18,123 nt of DNA from NCBI GenBank assembly GCA_016932415.1, contig JAFGCX010000023.1:1-18123 (forward strand), given 5' to 3'. The stretch is from Candidatus Krumholzibacteriota bacterium (GTDB taxonomy: Bacteria; Krumholzibacteriota; Krumholzibacteriia; Krumholzibacteriales; Krumholzibacteriaceae). Below the pieces are notes generated by a model. It searched no databases and was not told the DNA's origin. It saw only the letters and a list, made by a program, of their open reading frames with translations. Positions 16,425-18,123 of the stretch are shown piece by piece (within the stretch, counting starts at the first letter, position 1; each line of letters starts with the position of its first letter). The position numbers were made by a program, and so were the translations under genes.

Positions 16425-16453
16425 AATGTAGATATTCAAAGACCGGTTGTCAA
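16425..16453 (-). promoter_or_regulatory. Sigma70-type promoter of the hrcA-grpE-dnaK-dnaJ operon
   Basis: The minus strand has a perfect TTGACA (16448-16453), a 17-bp spacer and TACATT (16425-16430). The predicted start near 16418 gives a leader of about 34 bases that consists almost entirely of the CIRCE-like element. This is the layout expected for HrcA-controlled sigma70 promoters. Confidence 0.72.
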
Positions 16454-16532
16454 GAGCGAGAAATCACAAGGTGTGCAAAATAAATGCCCGGACAGGAAAA
16501 AAAAGAGATTATTGTCAGGATCCCGGACGATA

Positions 16533-17159
16533 CTATCGGATCAGATCGCCGATCCTGCTGAACCGGAGCCAATGAGTGTCATAATCAACTGAAAAATATA
16601 TAAAAAGGGCTTTTCCGCGTAGAAGCCTCTTGTCAAGCGGCCCCCAGAAACGCGAATCATAACTGTTATCCCTGTTATCGCCCATCACAAAGATACTCCC
16701 GGTGGGGACTTTGAGAGGTCCATAATCGCGCCTTTGTCCTTCGCCGCGGATATGCTTGGTATAATCCTCCTCCAGCAACTTCCCATCGACATAGACCTGC
16801 TTGTCTCTTACTTCGACAACCTGTCCTTCGAGAGCTATGCATCTTTTTATATAATCCGTCTTCTCATCTCCGGGAAATTTGAATATTACGATATCTCCCT
16901 GTCTCGGTTCCCTGATAGCGGGAAAACGAAGATCGACGAATGGCACTTTCGCTCCGTAGATGAATTTTGTCGCGAAGAGGAAATCCCCCTTCAGCAGGGT
17001 ATCCTCCATCGATTCGGATGGAATATGATAACTCTGTATGACAAGGGCTCTGACTATCAGAGCGAGGACGACGGCAGTGATGATTATCTCGGAATATTCC
17101 CTGAGCTTCGATTTGAGGGTCATCTGTTTTTTCGCTACACCAGTCTTCTCATCTGCCAT
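16533..17159 (-). CDS. lepB: Signal peptidase I LepB
   Basis: A membrane protease that removes signal peptides from Sec and Tat substrates outside the inner membrane. About 208 residues, with one N-terminal membrane segment (EIIITAVVLALIVRALVI) and then the catalytic Ser50 in PSESMEDTL (box B) and Lys105 in DYIKRCIALEG (box D), the Ser-Lys dyad. Box E is GDNRDNSYDSRFWGP. The longest frame begins with TTG at 17171, but GGAGGAAAG at 17161-17169 lies just before ATG 17159, which fixes the start there. It follows the DUF5683-type gene by about 113 bases. After its stop comes a run of eight T on the coding strand, but without a convincing stem. Confidence 0.97.
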   Translation of the reverse strand: MADEKTGVAKKQMTLKSKLREYSEIIITAVVLALIVRALVIQSYHIPSESMEDTLLKGDFLFATKFIYGAKVPFVDLRFPAIREPRQGDIVIFKFPGDEKTDYIKRCIALEGQVVEVRDKQVYVDGKLLEEDYTKHIRGEGQRRDYGPLKVPTGSIFVMGDNRDNSYDSRFWGPLDKRLLRGKALFIYFSVDYDTHWLRFSRIGDLIR

Positions 17160-17272
17160 TCTTTCCTCCAACGCGATCTGTTCTCGTCTTTATATTACAG
17201 GATATTGAAAATCCATCTGCCGACCGATCCGGCCTGAATCCCGAAAGATCTTCTATTATGCTTCATTACCAG

Positions 17273-17965
17273 TCAAAAATCAATAACAAGCGAGATGCCG
17301 GGGCTGTCGCCGAGGGGCGAACTCTCGATCCGGAAATTCATATCATGAAGGTGTGAATCGATATATGCGTCCAGGACGATCACCAGTAGACACCCCGCGG
17401 ACCACCATATATAGTCGACCTGCCGCTCGCGGTACTCGACCACCCAGGCATTATGTTCGCGCCACGGATAATTAAGCAGCAGAACAGGATTTTCGCCTCC
17501 CGATTCGATATACTTGGGATATCTGTCGCGCAGTTCCAGCTCTCTCTTTTCCAACCTGTAGTTATGGAGTATCCTGCTGAGATAGAAAACCTCGAATCCC
17601 ATCGCCAGAACTGCTTTGACCGGTTTTTCATTGTACATCTGCCCGAGTCCGGGAAAAAGGAGCGCGCTCAGCATCGCGACTCTCGCGTTTTTTTCCCTGT
17701 GCCATCTTGTTCCTTCTATCCGGGGCTCTCCCGTTTCACGGTCGAGCATCTCCTTGAGAAGGTCCATCGATCTGGTTTCCTCCTGAGCGGCCACACCAAG
17801 CGAATCTTTCAGGCTCCTCTGGAGGATTTCAGCCTGACGGGAAAGATCGAAAGCACCTGCCGGCGTCGGGATGATAATGCCGGACAATGAGATCGACAGA
17901 ACAAGAGAGGCATATACAATCCATCTGTCCGGGAATAGAAATCTCCTGTCCAACACCCTTATCAC
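17273..17965 (-). CDS. Secreted/membrane DUF5683-type protein
   Basis: An uncharacterised membrane protein of about 230 residues. From the chosen start, the N-terminus is a signal peptide (hydrophobic WIVYASLVLSISLSGIIIP) with an AGA-FD cleavage site near residue 38. A charged stretch follows, then a membrane segment beginning ALLFPGLGQMYN (PGLGQ at about 105-109) and a second one (YIWWSAGCLLVIV) ending in DAYIDSHLHDMNF (about 199-211). The PGLGQ-Y motif and the DAYxDxHLxD-F motif are the hallmarks of DUF5683, a family common in Bacteroidetes and relatives; its function is unknown. The frame is open from TTG 18004 but without a ribosome-binding site. GTG 17965, nine bases after AAAGGG, fits better; GTG 17956 is also possible. 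It lies just downstream of the selenocysteine tRNA and upstream of lepB. Confidence 0.75.
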   Translation of the reverse strand: MIRVLDRRFLFPDRWIVYASLVLSISLSGIIIPTPAGAFDLSRQAEILQRSLKDSLGVAAQEETRSMDLLKEMLDRETGEPRIEGTRWHREKNARVAMLSALLFPGLGQMYNEKPVKAVLAMGFEVFYLSRILHNYRLEKRELELRDRYPKYIESGGENPVLLLNYPWREHNAWVVEYRERQVDYIWWSAGCLLVIVLDAYIDSHLHDMNFRIESSPLGDSPGISLVIDF

Positions 17966-18037
17966 GACCTCTTTCCCTTTCAGGCCGGCAGCTACTTTCA
18001 ACAATAAAGCAAATAGTGGATTGGCAGGTCCATGAAC

Positions 18038-18123
18038 TGGCGGGAATGTGTGGGAATCGAACCCACCCCGGATGGTTTTAGCACCCGGCTGAAGGATTTG
18101 AAGTCCTCGGGGCCCACCAGAAC
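18038..18123 (-). tRNA. selC: Selenocysteine tRNA (anticodon UCA), 5' end cut by the window
   Basis: The visible 86 bases carry the anticodon loop CTTCAAA (anticodon TCA). The long variable arm has a seven-bp stem, CCGGGTG against CATCCGG with one G-T pair. The T arm is GTGGG/CCCAC around TTCGATT, the acceptor 3' strand is ACATTCCC, and G73 and encoded CCA (18038-18040) follow. An eight-base acceptor strand plus a five-bp T stem gives the 8+5 geometry of bacterial tRNA-Sec. The G-rich D arm (GGTGGGCCCC) also fits. The 5' acceptor strand and the first D-stem bases lie right of position 18123. No terminator follows it before the DUF5683-type gene. A suppressor serine or leucine tRNA is unlikely given the UCA anticodon and stem lengths. 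Confidence 0.93.

Noticed and set aside
16493-16532. Possible lepB terminator (run of eight T on the minus strand)
   Set aside because: The only stem before it is GTCCGGGATCCTGAC with few pairs and a mismatch, and it ends about nine bases before the T run.
17172-17272. Promoter candidate before lepB (TAATATAAA)
   Set aside because: The AT-rich -10-like stretch has no acceptable -35 partner, so I do not list it as a feature.
1-18123. Mobile elements, CRISPR arrays, toxin-antitoxin pairs, defence genes or recoded UGA codons
   Set aside because: No transposase, integrase or repeat array is visible, all genes look intact and native in composition, and no gene is interrupted by an in-frame TGA that would suggest selenocysteine.

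Overview
This 18.1 kb window reads as a bacterial housekeeping locus in which every supported gene lies on the minus strand, so transcription runs from the right edge to the left edge. Base composition looks close to 50% G+C and is even throughout. I see no mobile element, CRISPR array, phage gene or anomalous island. The organism is not identifiable from the sequence alone. The DUF5683-type membrane protein, the DnaJ glycine/phenylalanine region, the YCF48-like propeller lipoprotein and a selenocysteine tRNA together suggest a member of, or neighbour to, the Fibrobacteres-Chlorobi-Bacteroidetes group, perhaps an uncultured candidate phylum. That placement is inference.

In order of transcription: (1) a selenocysteine tRNA cut by the right edge, a secreted/membrane DUF5683-type protein and signal peptidase I (lepB). 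(2) A heat-shock operon, hrcA-grpE-dnaK-dnaJ, followed by rsmE. It starts from a visible promoter (TTGACA, 17 bp, TACATT) with a degenerate CIRCE operator between promoter and hrcA. (3) A variant of the macromolecular-synthesis operon, yqeY-cvpA-mutS2-dnaG-rpoD. It starts from a strong promoter (TTGACA, 18 bp, TATACT), ends in a CAU-anticodon tRNA and is closed by a near-perfect intrinsic terminator. yqeY stands at the head, where rpsU stands in Escherichia coli. (4) A lone seven-repeat YCF48-like propeller lipoprotein. (5) A coiled-coil zinc-ribbon protein, an RNase HI-type protein and the RNase P RNA (rnpB). rnpB has its own extended -10 promoter and runs off the left edge.

Functionally the window links protein folding (HrcA/GrpE/DnaK/DnaJ), ribosome modification (RsmE), replication and transcription initiation (DnaG, RpoD), MutS2, and RNA processing (RNase P RNA, RNase H). 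I found no convincing undescribed multi-gene system. The items most worth checking are regulatory: the degenerate CIRCE, an intrinsic terminator placed just before the ribosome-binding site of the zinc-ribbon gene, and a plus-strand terminator overlapping the rpoD stop codon. An altered Smr motif in MutS2 is also worth a look.
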